Translations under genes and position numbers: made by a program
The notes under the pieces: generated by a model
Database searches by the model: none
What the model was told of the DNA's origin: nothing
Seen by the model: the letters and a program-made list of their open reading frames with translations, nothing else
NCBI GenBank assembly: GCA_023213395.1
Contig: CM041465.1
Span: 10,664,001-10,728,000 of the forward strand
Reading direction: 5' to 3'
Source: Cycas panzhihuaensis
Lineage: Eukaryota > Cycadophyta
Length of the DNA: 64,000 nucleotides
Shown here: piece by piece, positions 21,519 to 32,999 of the stretch
How the letters are laid out: each line of letters begins with the position of its first letter
Numbering within the stretch: the first letter of the stretch is position 1

Positions 21519-22960
21519 CTAAACTCGATGGGACAGGGGGGGTATTAGAGGTAAAGAGTCAGGATTACTTTCCATCAAATCATTGGGTGATTTAGATGGA
21601 TCTACACTCTTTATGGTCTTCACTACATTTATCATTCTCTTGGTATCACCACCTTTAGGAGGTGGGCATGATTGATTGTTGATTCTTTTTATTGAAGGAT
21701 TTGAGGTAGTGGTAGTCTTCTTTGATGAATTAGAACTCAAAGGTTCACCTTCATCATCTTACACCTACTTTTCCTTACCTTTATCATCTTTACTCATTTT
21801 CTTGTTATGTTGAGGTAATAGGTCCTTGTGGATCATTTGGTCTTGAGATGACTTAGAAGAGTAGTTTGGTTGGATATTTGTATTTTGAGTTATGTTTTGA
21901 ATGGTACAGTACTCAGTTCTATCATGTACATCAGTTTAATGGTATGAGCACCATTTTATCTTTCTAAAGGAGGAGCAGGTGTAGGAGGAGCTTGTTTCTT
22001 CATTCCTTCAATAAGATGAATAATGTTTGTCTCCTATAAAGGCTGGCTCTAAGGAGTATCAACACGTAATTTAGTATTGATTATGCATTCTAATAATCTA
22101 ATAGAAGAGATCAAGTGATCATAAATGGGTTTAGGGTGTGAAGTCTTTATGGTTTAAGATGTTTCTTTTGAAGGCATAGGTTTCCCAACCTTCTTGATAC
22201 CCACTTAAATTTTAAATGTTTCTAAGGCTAAGCAATAATTAACCATTTCTTCATATGTTTAAAGGCCAAGTTTTAGAACTTCTACATGTACATAGAGCCT
22301 CAAAGCATTAGTAAACAAATTGAATAGTAAGCTAGGATCAAGACATTAATGAGAAGCATATACTTGGTCTTAAAATCTTCTAACAATGTCCCTAGATGTA
22401 TCATTATGGTTCTACTTAATAACTAATAGAGATCTAATGCCTAATTCAAATGGTCTCACCACATTAAAATAGTTGATGAAAGAGTCAACTAATTATTGGA
22501 ATGATAGGATGGAAGTTGAAGGAAGATGGTAAAACCACTTTAAGGCATCACATTAAAGTGATTTAGGGAATAAGCACATCATGACATAATTGCATGGCAT
22601 GAAATCTGTACAAGAAAGTGCAAATAGTTGTATATAGGAAGTAGGATCCTAAGAAGAGTCACCAGAAAATTTAGGTAACTTGGGAAGAAATAGAGGCATA
22701 GAAGATAACAAAACCTCACATGGAAAAGGAAACTTCATATAACCAGGGAAAGGTCTCCTTGGCCTCAACATAGTAGAACATTGATGTAAGAATGATGGAT
22801 AAGGAATAGATGAATGGATAGATTATTGTAGTTATGGTTGTTGTTATGATTATACAATATCATGAGATAGAAAAGTAGAGGGGGGATTAAACCACACTAT
22901 AGGGTTAACCATAGAGTTGGTTTGAGGTATAAGATATTAGGGGAAATTTAGATTGAAAAT
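21519..22960 (-). pseudogene. Gypsy copy 1 gag
   Basis: Minus strand from about 22700: LPKFSGDSS, stop, DPTSYIQLFALSC, CDALKWFYHLPSTSILSFQ, LVDSFINYFN, RPFELGIRSLL and LFTNALRLYVHVEVLKLGL, the Retrotrans_gag fold, aligning with DALKWFYCLHAHSIFSFQ and NALRLEVHVEVLKRGV in the 17.6-kb element. The N-terminal proline/serine-rich region lies near 22.9 kb; C-terminal parts near 21.5-22.0 kb include a short Ser/Thr-rich frame (21519-21740). No 5' LTR: it abuts the Copia LTR at about 22990. Confidence 0.8.
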
Positions 22961-22989
22961 GTAGAAAGGATTGGGTTATAGAGTGGGTC

Positions 22990-23302
22990 TAAGAATGTAC
23001 AAAGTGAAAAGAGTAGATCTATCCTTCATCTCCATGCACTAAACACAAAGGCAAACATGGGAGCAAGAGAGACTTGAGAGAAAGAGAGTAGCTCTCACAA
23101 AATGGGGCAGTAAGAATGACCCTCCTCTATTGAGCTTTTCCTTTTATATTGAGAGAGGGAGCATTAGAGTTAGGTGAAATAAAATTACACATAATGCACA
23201 TAAAAGTATATTTTACTTTATTAATTTAATTTAAAGTTCACTTAAGACCCTTTTTAGAAATAATCAACTAATATAATGACCTTGTGACATTAACCATTTT
23301 CA
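22990..23302 (-). repeat. Copia LTR, single copy, with TATA box
   Basis: Begins on the minus strand with TGAAAATGGTTAATGTC after a polypurine tract and contains CAATATAAAAGGAAAAG (complement at about 23139-23155), a good TATA box. The end near 22990 is approximate; no partner LTR is seen. Confidence 0.55.
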
Positions 23303-23317
23303 ATCTTCCCCTTAATG
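23303..23317 (-). other. Polypurine tract
   Basis: Minus strand CATTAAGGGGAAGAT precedes the LTR at 23302. Confidence 0.75.
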
Positions 23318-23699
23318 GTAAAAGGTCATTTCATCATATTTTATTCTATCTTATGAGGTCTTCATTTGAGCCCCTTATAAAGCAAATTGTTGTAACACTT
23401 TTGTGGGAAATTCTTATAGGAAAGAACCCCCACATATTTTCTAATCTACTAACATGGCTCAGGCTACTCTTTAATGAAGCCAGATAGCTAATTAGTACAA
23501 TGAATTTTATATCTAAAATCTACTGAATTTCCATATACCATTTAGTCATCCCCTATACCCTTTTAGGTTTTCACAGGTTTTGATTTTCCAAAATGATATA
23601 GACCTTTTCCTTTCATGCCCACAAGGGGTTTTCATGAATGGGATAGAGTAGAGACTTGCTCTTGTCCTTCTATGCCCACAAGCGGGTTTCACGAATGAG

Positions 23700-24215
23700 A
23701 CAGAGTATGATGGTCCTATTGTCATCTCCTTTAATCAATAAGAGATGGAGGCCCTAAGACCGAGTTGCTTTTAGAACTATTCAAACTTTACCCTCTTCAA
23801 TGGTTTGGTGAAGATATCAGCCACTTGATCTGTTGTGGGGTAGTACTCTAGTTGAATTGTACCATCATGAACTAGTTCTCTAATCCTGTGGTCTTTTATA
23901 CTTATATATTTGGTATGATCATGAAATACATGATTTTTAGCCATTTGGATTGTAGATTGATTATCTATATATAAGCTAGTAGAACTTGTTTGGGTGACGT
24001 TTAATATATTCAATAATTTTCTAAGCCATATCACCTCCTTGCTTGTCTCAGAAGCAGTAATATATTTAGCTTTAGTAGTTGAGTCTATAACTATCTTCTA
24101 CTATCTGGATCTCTATGATATTGGTGATGTTCCAAGAAATGTTACATACCCAGACATAGATCTTCCTGTGTCTTTATCTCAGGCAAAGTCTAAGTCTATA
24201 TATACATAAAGTTTA
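23700..24215 (-). pseudogene. Copia RNase H C-terminal fragment
   Basis: Minus strand: SMSGYVTFLGT, TTKAKYITASETSKEVIWLR, LYIDNQSTIQMAKNHVFHDH (catalytic D in DNQS), then YYPTTDQVADIFTKPLKR. The last 85 codons (24034-23777) are uninterrupted. The upstream part of pol is missing, because the 3' LTR remnant of the next Copia begins at about 24225. The downstream 23318-23700 is untranslated leader to the polypurine tract. Confidence 0.88.
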
Positions 24216-24224
24216 AATTCTATA

Positions 24225-24379
24225 CTGGCCTCAAGGCATTTATACTCTCCAAGAGGTGTCACCTAATTAGGGTTGTGACCCTCTGAATAAGTCGCACCTT
24301 TTCTGCTTCACAGCATTTCACTTAATTAAACCACATTAACATTAATTAAGTGGTTTAATAATTAACTGCCATGTTAACA
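24225..24379 (-). repeat. 3' LTR remnant
   Basis: Starts TGTTAACATGGCAG on the minus strand and matches 30433-30290, including CAATTAGGGTTGTGACCCTC on the plus strand (24266 and 30331). Confidence 0.88.
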
Positions 24380-24392
24380 TCCCCTCTTAATG
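24380..24392 (-). other. Polypurine tract
   Basis: Minus strand CATTAAGAGGGGA immediately before the LTR. Confidence 0.85.
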
Positions 24393-24469
24393 TGAATGTG
24401 GGGAACCTACAACGTATAGTAGTTGAGTTATCATAAAGATTAGGACTATCATGCAACTTCTTTATCATT

Positions 24470-27400
24470 GTCGATACATCCCCCCTCAAGGATAACATTG
24501 GTGAGTCCTAATCTGGTACGCATCTTCATGAATTAACATTCAATGAGTGGCTTGGTAAACATATCCACAAGTTATAATTCACTCAGACAATAGTTGACCT
24601 ACAACTTTTCTGACTTGATCTGTTCATGAATGTAATGGTGTTGAATCTCGATATGCTTCGTGCGCATGAAACTCTAGATTCTTCGATAGATGAATGGTAC
24701 TCTTATTATCAACAAATAGAATCAGATGTCCATTGGAAATGCCAAGAGACCTTGCAACCATACTACTTCCTTTGTACCATCACTAAGTCCTTGATATTCA
24801 GCTTCTGTAGAAGATAGCGCTATTATCTGCTACTTCTTTGACTGCCACAAAATAAATCCATTGCCAATACTAAATAGGTATCTAGCAGTGGATTTTCGAT
24901 CATTAGAATCTTCTTCCCAATTAGCATCTGTGTAACCATGTAACCTGATCTTCTCACCTCTATAGTATTCAAGACCAAGATTGATTATCCCCTTTAGATA
25001 TTTTAGAATACACTTTGTTTCCACCAAATGAGGCTCCTAAGGATTTTACATGTAGGGGAAACTAATCCAATAGTGTATACGATATCCAGCCTAGTATGAG
25101 TCAAATAAATCAGACTCCCTACCAACTAGCGATACTTAGTACCATCTATAGAAGGTTGGGCCATGTCCTTATGCAACCTTGTACCTTTTACATATGGTGC
25201 TACAACAAGTTTGCAGTGCCACATTCTAAATCTCTTTAATAAGTTCTTCACATATTGTGATTGCAACAATACGATCCTATCTTCCATCTACCTAATCTGA
25301 ATGCTCAAGAAATAGTGAAGTTCATCGAGATCTGTCATGTTAAATAAAGCTCCTAAATTAAATTTAACTTCAGTTATAGCCTTGCCATGATTACTGCCGA
25401 TGATTAGATAATCCACATACACCATGCAAGAAACTATAGAACTCCCTCTTCTCTTCACATATAAGTTCAGGTTGAGTTCTAAAATTTCAAAACCTTTAGC
25501 TTTCAACTTGGCATCCATCTTCTCAAACCAAGCATAAGGTGCTTGTTTCAGGCCATCGATTGCCTTTTTTAGATGGTAAACAAGATGCTCCTAGCCATCC
25601 TTAATGAACCCCAGAGGCTGTAACATGTATATCTCCTCCTTTAGATCCCTATTAAGGAATGTAGACTTAATGTCCATCTGGTATAACTCCCAATCTAACA
25701 CAATTGCTAAGGAAATGAGTAAGCAGACCATTGTCATTCTAGAGACTAGTGCAAATGTCTCCTCATAGTCAATCCCTTCTTTTTGCTTGAATCCCTGTGC
25801 AACAAGTCTGGCCTTGTACTTACCCACCTCTCCATTGGAGCAGAACTTTGTCTTATAGACCCACTTACATCCTACAAGGCTCTTCAATAGAGGGAGTGGA
25901 ACCAAATCCCATGTATCATTCTTCATCAGAGAACCATACTCTTCCTCTATTATATCTCTCCACTGTGGATCTCCTTTTGCTTCAGCAAACGAATCAGGAT
26001 CACCGGAGTCATTGGTGTCTACTAGTAGAGTTAGACTGGCATGTTGATTTCTAGTTTGTCTATCATTAGTTAGGGTTTGCATCACCACACTAGAATCTTC
26101 AATAGTTTTCCTTACCCATAAAGGTATAGAAGGACCCATTACTAGAGTTACTTCAATTCGTAGTGGCTCCTCACTATTACTCATCCCACTTGGTCCTACT
26201 TCCCCAGGTGCTACAACGACTGCCTCATCATCCTCTTCGCTTGAATAATCTAGGACAAGGAGAAGGGGAGGGTAAAAAGGTTCCTCTGATGATCTTTTAG
26301 CATGATATGTCGATGACTCATCAAATTTAACATCTTGACTAATTACAATCTTTTCCCCCTATGGATCCCATAGTCTATAGGCCTTGTTCTCCGTGTAATA
26401 CCCCATGAATATGCACTTTAGACTTTTCCAATCTAGTTTCTTTCTGGTATCATCAGGGATGTGGGCATGTGCAATACACCAAAATGTTCTCAAATGGCTA
26501 ATGACAGGATTTTGACTAGTCCATTTCTCTTCAGGGGTCATGTTGTAAACTGCCTGAATGGGTACCATGTTTAAAATATAAATAGTAGTCACCATACTTT
26601 TGCCCAAAACTTTAGTGGCAGGTTTTTAACGTGCACCATACACCTCGTCATCTCCATCATGGTACAGTTCTTTTTTTCAACAACTCTATTCTATTGTGGG
26701 GTATGTGGGACTATAAACTCTTGCCTTATACCATGGTTATGGCAGAACTGATTGAATGCATGATTGTCGTACTCCTTGCCATTATCACTTCATAAAGATT
26801 TTATTTTGCAATTACATTCATCTTCAACCATCACTTTCTATTCATGGAAGTGATCAAATACATCTAACTTATTCGTGAGAAAATAAACCCAGGCTTTCCT
26901 GGTGTAATCATCCACAAACACAAGTGTATATCGGGCTTTTGATATCGAAGGGTTTGGGAGTGGTCCCATAATACTTGAGTATACAAGCTCCATCTTCTCC
27001 TTGGCTCTCTGGGCATTATCCTAAGCAAAAAGATAGCGATGATGCTTGCCATACATACACCCTTCACATACATTGTCTAAGTAGAAAACTGATGACAGTC
27101 CTTCCACCATCCTCAACCTCTTTAGTAATACAATACTCCTGTAATTAAGGTGCCCAAGGCAATTGTGCCATAGTTTACTTTCGTCATCTATGCTAGAAAC
27201 AAAGGCATAGAACTTCTTCTGGGATTGAAATTTCTCAAACACCTAGAAGTTGTCCCTAACTTTCTCGGTAGCTATGATAGTAAAGTTTTGTTTTGGGTCC
27301 TTTATCAAGTACTTATCATTATAGAGCTCCACTTTCATACCTTGTTTGTAGATCTCTCAAGTAGAAAAAAGGTTCAACTACATCTTGGGTATATAATATA

Positions 27401-27600
27401 CCCTAAAAAACTTGCCTTCTACAATGGAAACGTCACTAATACCATCTACTGGCAATGCACAAGCATCTCCAAGAATGATCTCAGCACCACTTTGATTAGC
27501 ATTCAACATATCAAAGTTCTGCATTTGGTAAGAGATATGATTTTGCACTCCAGAATCCAGAACCCAATAGTGTCTCTGATCTGACTCAGTTGACAAGATA
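24470..27600 (-). pseudogene. Copia pol (protease, integrase, RT, RNase H)
   Basis: Protease: HYWVLDSGVQNHIS (27550; catalytic D in DSG). GAG-pre-integrase: CLGHLNYRSI and CEGCMYGKHHRYLF (27180-27030). Integrase core: LVFVDDYTRKAW, SDNGKEYDNHAF, VVEKKN (all three D, D, E visible, 26950-26650), then HAHIPDDTRKKLDWKSLKCIFMGY split over the C-terminal region. RT: a clean 197-codon block (26184-25591) with WRDIIEEEYGSLMKNDTWDL, GCKWVYKTKF, YKARLVAQGF, YQMDIKSTFLNRDLKEEIYM; then MVYVDYLIIGS, where the usual YVDD reads YVDY. RNase H: GYTDANWEEDSNDRKSTARY and the IALSSTEAEY motif around 24800-24950. Stops are few and scattered, so this copy is younger than copy 1 of the Gypsy family. Confidence 0.92.
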
Positions 27601-28480
27601 TGTTCTTAAATGTAATGAGCAACAACATTCTTTCCTTTACCATCATGGTTACCTTTGTGCTTGTCACGACATTTGAACTAATAGTTCTTTTCACAATGAG
27701 CATCCTTCTTATAATAATTATATTTTCCATTAAACTTCTTCTTGTCTTGAGAGCTTTCTCCAAACCTTTGTGTCAACTTCTCCTCCTTAATGACCTCCTT
27801 CCTCTAAGTTTTCATGGTTAGGGCTTGACTTGATGAAGATCCATCAAGCAATCCATGATATTCTAGCTTGGCATCCTCTACTAGAATTAGGTTTTTGAGC
27901 CCATCAAAAGTTTCTACCTCCATCACTTCATCTATATCATCAATGGCCCAGAATATGGCAAATGCAGTTGGCAACTTTAACATGATTATCGTAAACAAAA
28001 TCACATCATCGATTAAGTTCTAGTTTAATTCTTCTAGCTTATTTCTCAAGTCAGTTATTTTATTTAGATAGGAACTGATATTGTTCTCATCTTCAACTTT
28101 TGAATTGAGTAGTTCCAACATCAATGCAAGATGCCTATTCATCTTCTTCTTCTTAAAAGTATCACACAACTTCGTCTAAATCTTGGCTAGGTTATCCAAA
28201 TTATGAACCAGTGCCCTTTAGTCTAATGCAAGTGAGAGTTTTAGTAATCCAACAGCCATAAACTACTTTTCTTTAAGTTTGATATGCTCCTTATGGTCAA
28301 GTGGAACTGAAACAAGCTTCACCTTGGTGATTCCCCACAGTTGGTTCACCATGAATATAAGCTCCATATTGGCCTTCTATTCATTAAAATTATTACCGTT
28401 AAAGATAACCTTAGGCATGAGCTTTTCCATCTTGAAAAATGGACTACAATATGAATCGCACGACACCAAATGAATGTATT
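27600..28480 (-). pseudogene. Copia gag
   Basis: Minus strand: KMEKLMPKVIFNGNNFNE near 28430 (gag opening), then CDTFKKKKMNRHLALMLELL, NISSYLNKITDLRNKLEELN, IDEVMEVETFDGLKNLILVE and a decayed zinc knuckle (YYKKDAHCEKNYWFKCRDKH pattern) around 27700. A 66-codon open piece spans 28004-27804. Gag coats element RNA. Stops and a frameshift near 27760 inactivate it. Confidence 0.82.
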
Positions 28481-28499
28481 AAGGATAAAAATGCACCAT

Positions 28500-30073
28500 T
28501 GTGTCCTTCTTTAGTCCAAGAGTGATCCCTAGAGGCTTAAAAAATACCAATTATACTCATAGATGTAGGTCATTGACTACTTCTTCCTTCACAACCGTCG
28601 ATAAACAACATTTAAATAACCTTCAAAGGTGTCAAAAAGACCCTTAAGGTATGCAAAATGATGCTCTATGAATAAGGACAGCTCCACAAGGTGAAGGTGC
28701 ACAGTCTCCAAGTCAGAAAATCACAAAAAATGCCTTGATCCATACTTAAAACTACTTAAGGACACTTCAAATATGATGAAGTTCTTCATACTGTATAAAA
28801 AATTATATATTAATGATATAAAGGGTCACTTTTATATTTTTACTTTGAGGGGAATATGCCAAAAGGTATATTCCCAAAAAAGTACAACTTTTGAAAAGGG
28901 GTTGTCTACTTATCACTAAACCCATGTGATATTTAATTATTCACAAGTAATACAAAGCTTAAGACTTAATGAAATATGTCAAGTGTGACCCTTTATATCT
29001 CCACACTCCTTGGAAATCAACAGTAATCGCAAATAATACACAGACGTCCCACAGACCTATTATCTCCTTCTGGATGGGTGGCCACACATGAATGACTCAA
29101 AGATCAGTAGTCTCCCTGTCGACAACTAGCTACTAAATGGGCAAAGATGCAATCCAACCACATGGAGGAGCAGTACAAACACACAAAAGAGTGACTTAGC
29201 TACTCCAAAATCTACCTAACACAGGAGAAATGCACCCAACCAGTATTTTGAGGGGTCCAAACTACTTCTACATAGTCTAGACAGTTTCCAGAATGCACAA
29301 CCACCAAAAAAAGATGCCCAACAGTCATAGAAAGAGCTTGAACAACTCTAAAAGTTGCCCAACCAACTTAATAAATACTTCAACATGATATTATACAATT
29401 GTATAGTGCCTTATTACTATACACAAGTCTCCAAACAACTCACAAAATAACCCAACAATGATTTGACACACAGATGCGGGCTTGGAATGTGAAAATAGTT
29501 GTATTATGAGGTCATATTCATAAACAAAAGGTACTACAACTCAACAGATCACCTATAGCTACTTCATACTGACATATGCTCAGTTTCAATTTAGTATTAT
29601 AGGTTAAAAACATTTTGTAAGGCTCCAATTCTCTCCTATATACAGATTGAAAGTAGGCAACACTAGAAAAAGCTTCGATTTTTTTGAGTTTTATTGAGCT
29701 TTGAATGGAAAATTACTAACTTACTTGTGTAGATAGATGGCTGTCCTTATTATCATTGAATCACCATCAATGTATGCTCTACAAGCTTGAACTACCCAAA
29801 TAGGTTATCAACTGGCTTTGGATGGCCCCCAATGAGCCAACTCATTCCACAAAAGTGGTCTTCACGCTTGATTATTGACTCTAAAAAGGCCTTATCCTAT
29901 GTTGAATAGTGAATTTCACTGCTCAAATAACCATTGATTTTCTATGCCTACTTCTACATGATGTTGGGGTTGATGGACCCTCAAGACTCGTCTTGGGTCA
30001 GACGGTGTCACCTGGTAACCAATGATCCCATTGCCCCACTCACCATCAAGCTTCAGTTGTGCAGGACCCTATT
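28500..30073 (-). other. Long untranslated leader of the Copia element
   Basis: 1.57 kb between primer site and gag with no recognisable coding domain in any frame, unusually long for Copia. It contains an inverted-repeat unit (28815-28999), so part of the length may come from a nested MITE. Confidence 0.5.
28815..28999. mobile_element. Candidate MITE or hairpin unit, 185 bp
   Basis: Perfect 15-bp terminal inverted repeats: GATATAAAGGGTCAC at 28815-28829 and its complement at 28985-28999. Inside, GGGAATATGCC (28850-28860) pairs with GGTATATTCCC (28865-28875) with one mismatch. No clear target duplication flanks it, so the MITE call is tentative. Confidence 0.45.
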
Positions 30074-30085
30074 GCTTTGATACCA
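30074..30085 (-). other. Primer binding site (initiator Met tRNA)
   Basis: Minus strand TGGTATCAAAGC following the 5' LTR. Confidence 0.88.
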
Positions 30086-30433
30086 TATTCAGGAATATGA
30101 AATCATATACAAATGTTCCCATATGCAGGATCTTTAACCATACACAGTAAGCAATAAATAGAAAACACGAAAAATAGATGCACAATATATATGAATTTAC
30201 ATGGGAAACCCTTTTGGGAAAATACCCACCATAAAGAGGATCCTTGATGGATCACTTGATTATTATATAATGAATACTTAGATATCAAATATACAATGCC
30301 TTAAGGCATTTATACTCTCTAACAGGTGTTACCCAATTAGGGTTGTGACCCTCCAAATAAGTCACACCCTTTCACTTAATTAAACCACATTAACATTAAC
30401 TAAGTGGCTTAATAATTAACTACCATGTTAACA
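30086..30433 (-). repeat. 5' LTR of the 24225-30433 Copia
   Basis: 348 bp; minus strand begins TGTTAACATGGTAG. Inner end reads TA instead of the expected CA. The outer about 145 bp match 24225-24379. Confidence 0.85.
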
Positions 30434-32360
30434 AAAGTTATTAGTACCCTACCAACTTTGGTTATATTATAAGCCAAGTTCTCCCTAATTGTGACACTTT
30501 GAGTATTGATTGGATGGTTCCTTCTAACATCTTTTCTAAACCTATCATGCATTTCATTGTACTAGAGTTAAGGAGCCATGTATTCTCATTAAGTTAAGAT
30601 GAAAGAGCTATAAAGAATAGGTTATAGGAAGAGGAGTCTCGATTGTCTCCTACATTACTTCCTTATTATTTATTATTCTACTGGTTCCTTTGATTTTTAT
30701 TAGGGAACCACTACCTGTTCTTAGATCTTTATCCATGAGTAGGTTTAAGATTTTAATTCTATTGGTAGAATTAGCCTTGTGGTTGGTATTTTGCCCTCCT
30801 TGTGGATGGTAAGGGCCTCCTTATTATTAAATAGGTCCACCTTATTGATAATAGGGGCCTTCCTTATTACAAAATAGGGCCACCTTATTATAAAAAAGGG
30901 GCTTCTTATGGAGATCATGGTGCTCCTTATTGATATCCTTGTCTTTATTAAGAGTAACTAGGACCTCATTAATGATATGAGGGTGCACCTTTTTGACAGA
31001 TGGGGAGTGGTTATTGATAATATGGCCCATATTCTTGGCTCTCTTGGTTCTATAATAGTTGTTATTTTACTAGAACTTGGTCTTTGATTAGTATTTGGTT
31101 TGTAGTTATAAGTTTTGGTATGTTTGTTGTATGGTTTCATAGAAAAATAAAAGATGTATTTGTTTGATCATGATTTAGGCCATGTTTTAATGAAAGAATG
31201 TATGAATTTGATTTAATGATTTATAATGAATGATGATATGACTTATTTTTTTACTATCATCTATCAATGGCTAAGACTATAACACTTAATTTTTTTCTTC
31301 ATGATTAATTTTATCTAATTCTTCCTTTAAAACTTTTATTTTTATATTTTTTATTCTTGATTTCATCTAACTTGGTCATTTATCATCATTTTTGGGCTTG
31401 TATTTAATATTTTCACCTTATCCTAGGCCCATTTACTCATTTATAAAGTCATTTGGTGTTTCAATTTCTATTTTTATATCAAATTTTGACTTTTTTGAAC
31501 AAATTTTATTTCCACATTTCTCGTATTATTTGTGCTACCAAAAATGTGACTGGTCATATTTTTAGTATAAAATCACGTTTTTGTAGGTTAAAAAACATAA
31601 TCAGTCACATTTTTTACTATCATACATGCAAAACTTAGCCAGCGCACCAGAAGTTTATATGTCACCATCCAGATTTGGTGGGATTTGATCTATCTAATGC
31701 CTAGGAATGATGTTGAGGATTTTGTAATTCATTGTTGATGAGTTAGAGTAGATTTTACTCAAGTTTATGGTATATTTTCTGAGTATTTTTGGAGATTTTG
31801 AAGACTGCTATTATTGTGGCTAAAACTTGATTTTTAAAGAGACTTATAGGTGATATCATGGAAGATTTTTTATCCTATAACTTCGAGACTTGCTGATATT
31901 CAAGTGTTGATGATCCAAGCTTAACTCTTATAGACTTTTATCAAAGTTTCATGCTTTAAACTTCTTCCAATTTGGTAAGATCTTTCCTATTCTATCTCTA
32001 GTTCATTTCACAATGTTTTGAAGGGTTCTTACTTAGAAATTACTTCTTTCTTTAGTTGATTATTATGTTGGTTTTACACTTATTTTGGGCTTTAATATAC
32101 TTGATGAAAGGTCAGCTCTTTGTGGGGTTCCTTAAAGGTTAGACTAGGGTAAGGTATGGTCATCTCTCCACTGCTCATCTAGACATCCCTTCCCATTCTT
32201 CTGCAGAAACAAATATTTCAAGTAATTTACCACTTATTTTTGGCATTGTTTGGCTATGGTTTAGCCTTTTTACTTGGTTGGATTTCACCCTTGGTTTGTT
32301 TTAAGGGAAAGTGTTAGGAAATATTGATCAGTTAGAAGAAAAATTACTGTTGGGATATCT
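30434..32360 (-). repeat. Anonymous large repeat, copy B (inner part)
   Basis: Reverse complement of 31050-32345 matches copy A (4700-5594 joined directly to 10246-10590). At about 31455 copy B reads straight through the point where copy A is interrupted, so it preserves the pre-insertion sequence. Toward 30440-30960 there are imperfect units around GGGCCACCTTATTATAAAAA and a minus-strand Gly/Pro-rich frame (GPYYQ, GGPYHPQGG), which may be a decayed gag tail. No enzyme domain seen. Confidence 0.72.
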
Positions 32361-32439
32361 TGCTATACCCTCAGGTATTTCTAACACATCCTTAATTAGC
32401 TTTATAGGTGTTCTCAATTTGGGTTGAGCCTGGCATGTT

Positions 32440-32697
32440 TGTGGGTTATGGCAGGATCAATTCCACCTAGGTCTTTTATTGGAAATTAACCTACGCAAAA
32501 CAATATTCGCAAACAGAATAAACATCTCCATAGGATCAAATGATACCTTTAAGGTACCTCAATTGTATTAACAAAACATCCTTACAATAGATATTTTATA
32601 TGATACACTATGTTGTGTATTTATAATACTTGTCAATATAGTGAGAGTGAACCCACTTGCATGTGGGATGAAACAAATGTGCATTAATATTCCAACA
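32440..32697 (-). repeat. LTR of a third Copia-like element
   Basis: Minus strand begins TGTTGGAATATTAATGCAC and carries a TATA-like TATTATAAATAC (32612-32623). The polypurine tract abuts it. The inner end is not defined by a second copy. Confidence 0.6.
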
Positions 32698-32710
32698 CTC
32701 CCCCTTAATG
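32698..32710 (-). other. Polypurine tract
   Basis: Minus strand CATTAAGGGGGAG directly before TGTTGG. Confidence 0.8.
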
Positions 32711-32779
32711 AACATTTATTCTAACACTCACTCAATGCATATTTAGGTCATTTGTATTTACAACACCTTATCCTTGGAA

Positions 32780-32950
32780 ATGTCTTGAAAATGATGTCTT
32801 TAACTTGATCCTTGTCTTCAATCTTGTAGTGATGTCTTTATTGTAGAATGATGTCTTTATCTTTATTTTCATCTTCAATTCTATACTAATGCTTTTGTAG
32901 GATAATGTCCTTAGCTTGATTTCTATCTTCAATCCTGTAATGATGATGTT
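32780..32950 (-). repeat. Threefold tandem repeat, unit about 50-60 bp
   Basis: Minus-strand translation shows three tandem units of the form YRIEDxNxxKDIILQ (YRIEDRNQAKDIILQ, YRIEDENKDKDIILQ, YKIEDKDQVKDIIF). It lies between the gag remnant and the polypurine tract. Confidence 0.7.
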
Positions 32951-32999
32951 GATGTAGTAGCTCTAGCAAGTGCAAATCCTAATTCTTCATTGTGGCTGG

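Larger units (their letters stand above)
24225..30433 (-). mobile_element. Nearly complete Copia retrotransposon (minus), 3' LTR truncated
   Basis: About 6.2 kb. On the minus strand: 5' LTR (30433-30086), Met-tRNA primer site, long leader (30073-28500), gag, protease, integrase, RT, RNase H, polypurine tract (24392-24380) and a 3' LTR whose first about 155 bp (24379-24225) match the 5' LTR. The remainder of the 3' LTR is lost at the junction with another Copia RNase H fragment, so no target duplication is available. Order protease-integrase-RT-RNase H defines Copia. Confidence 0.9.
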
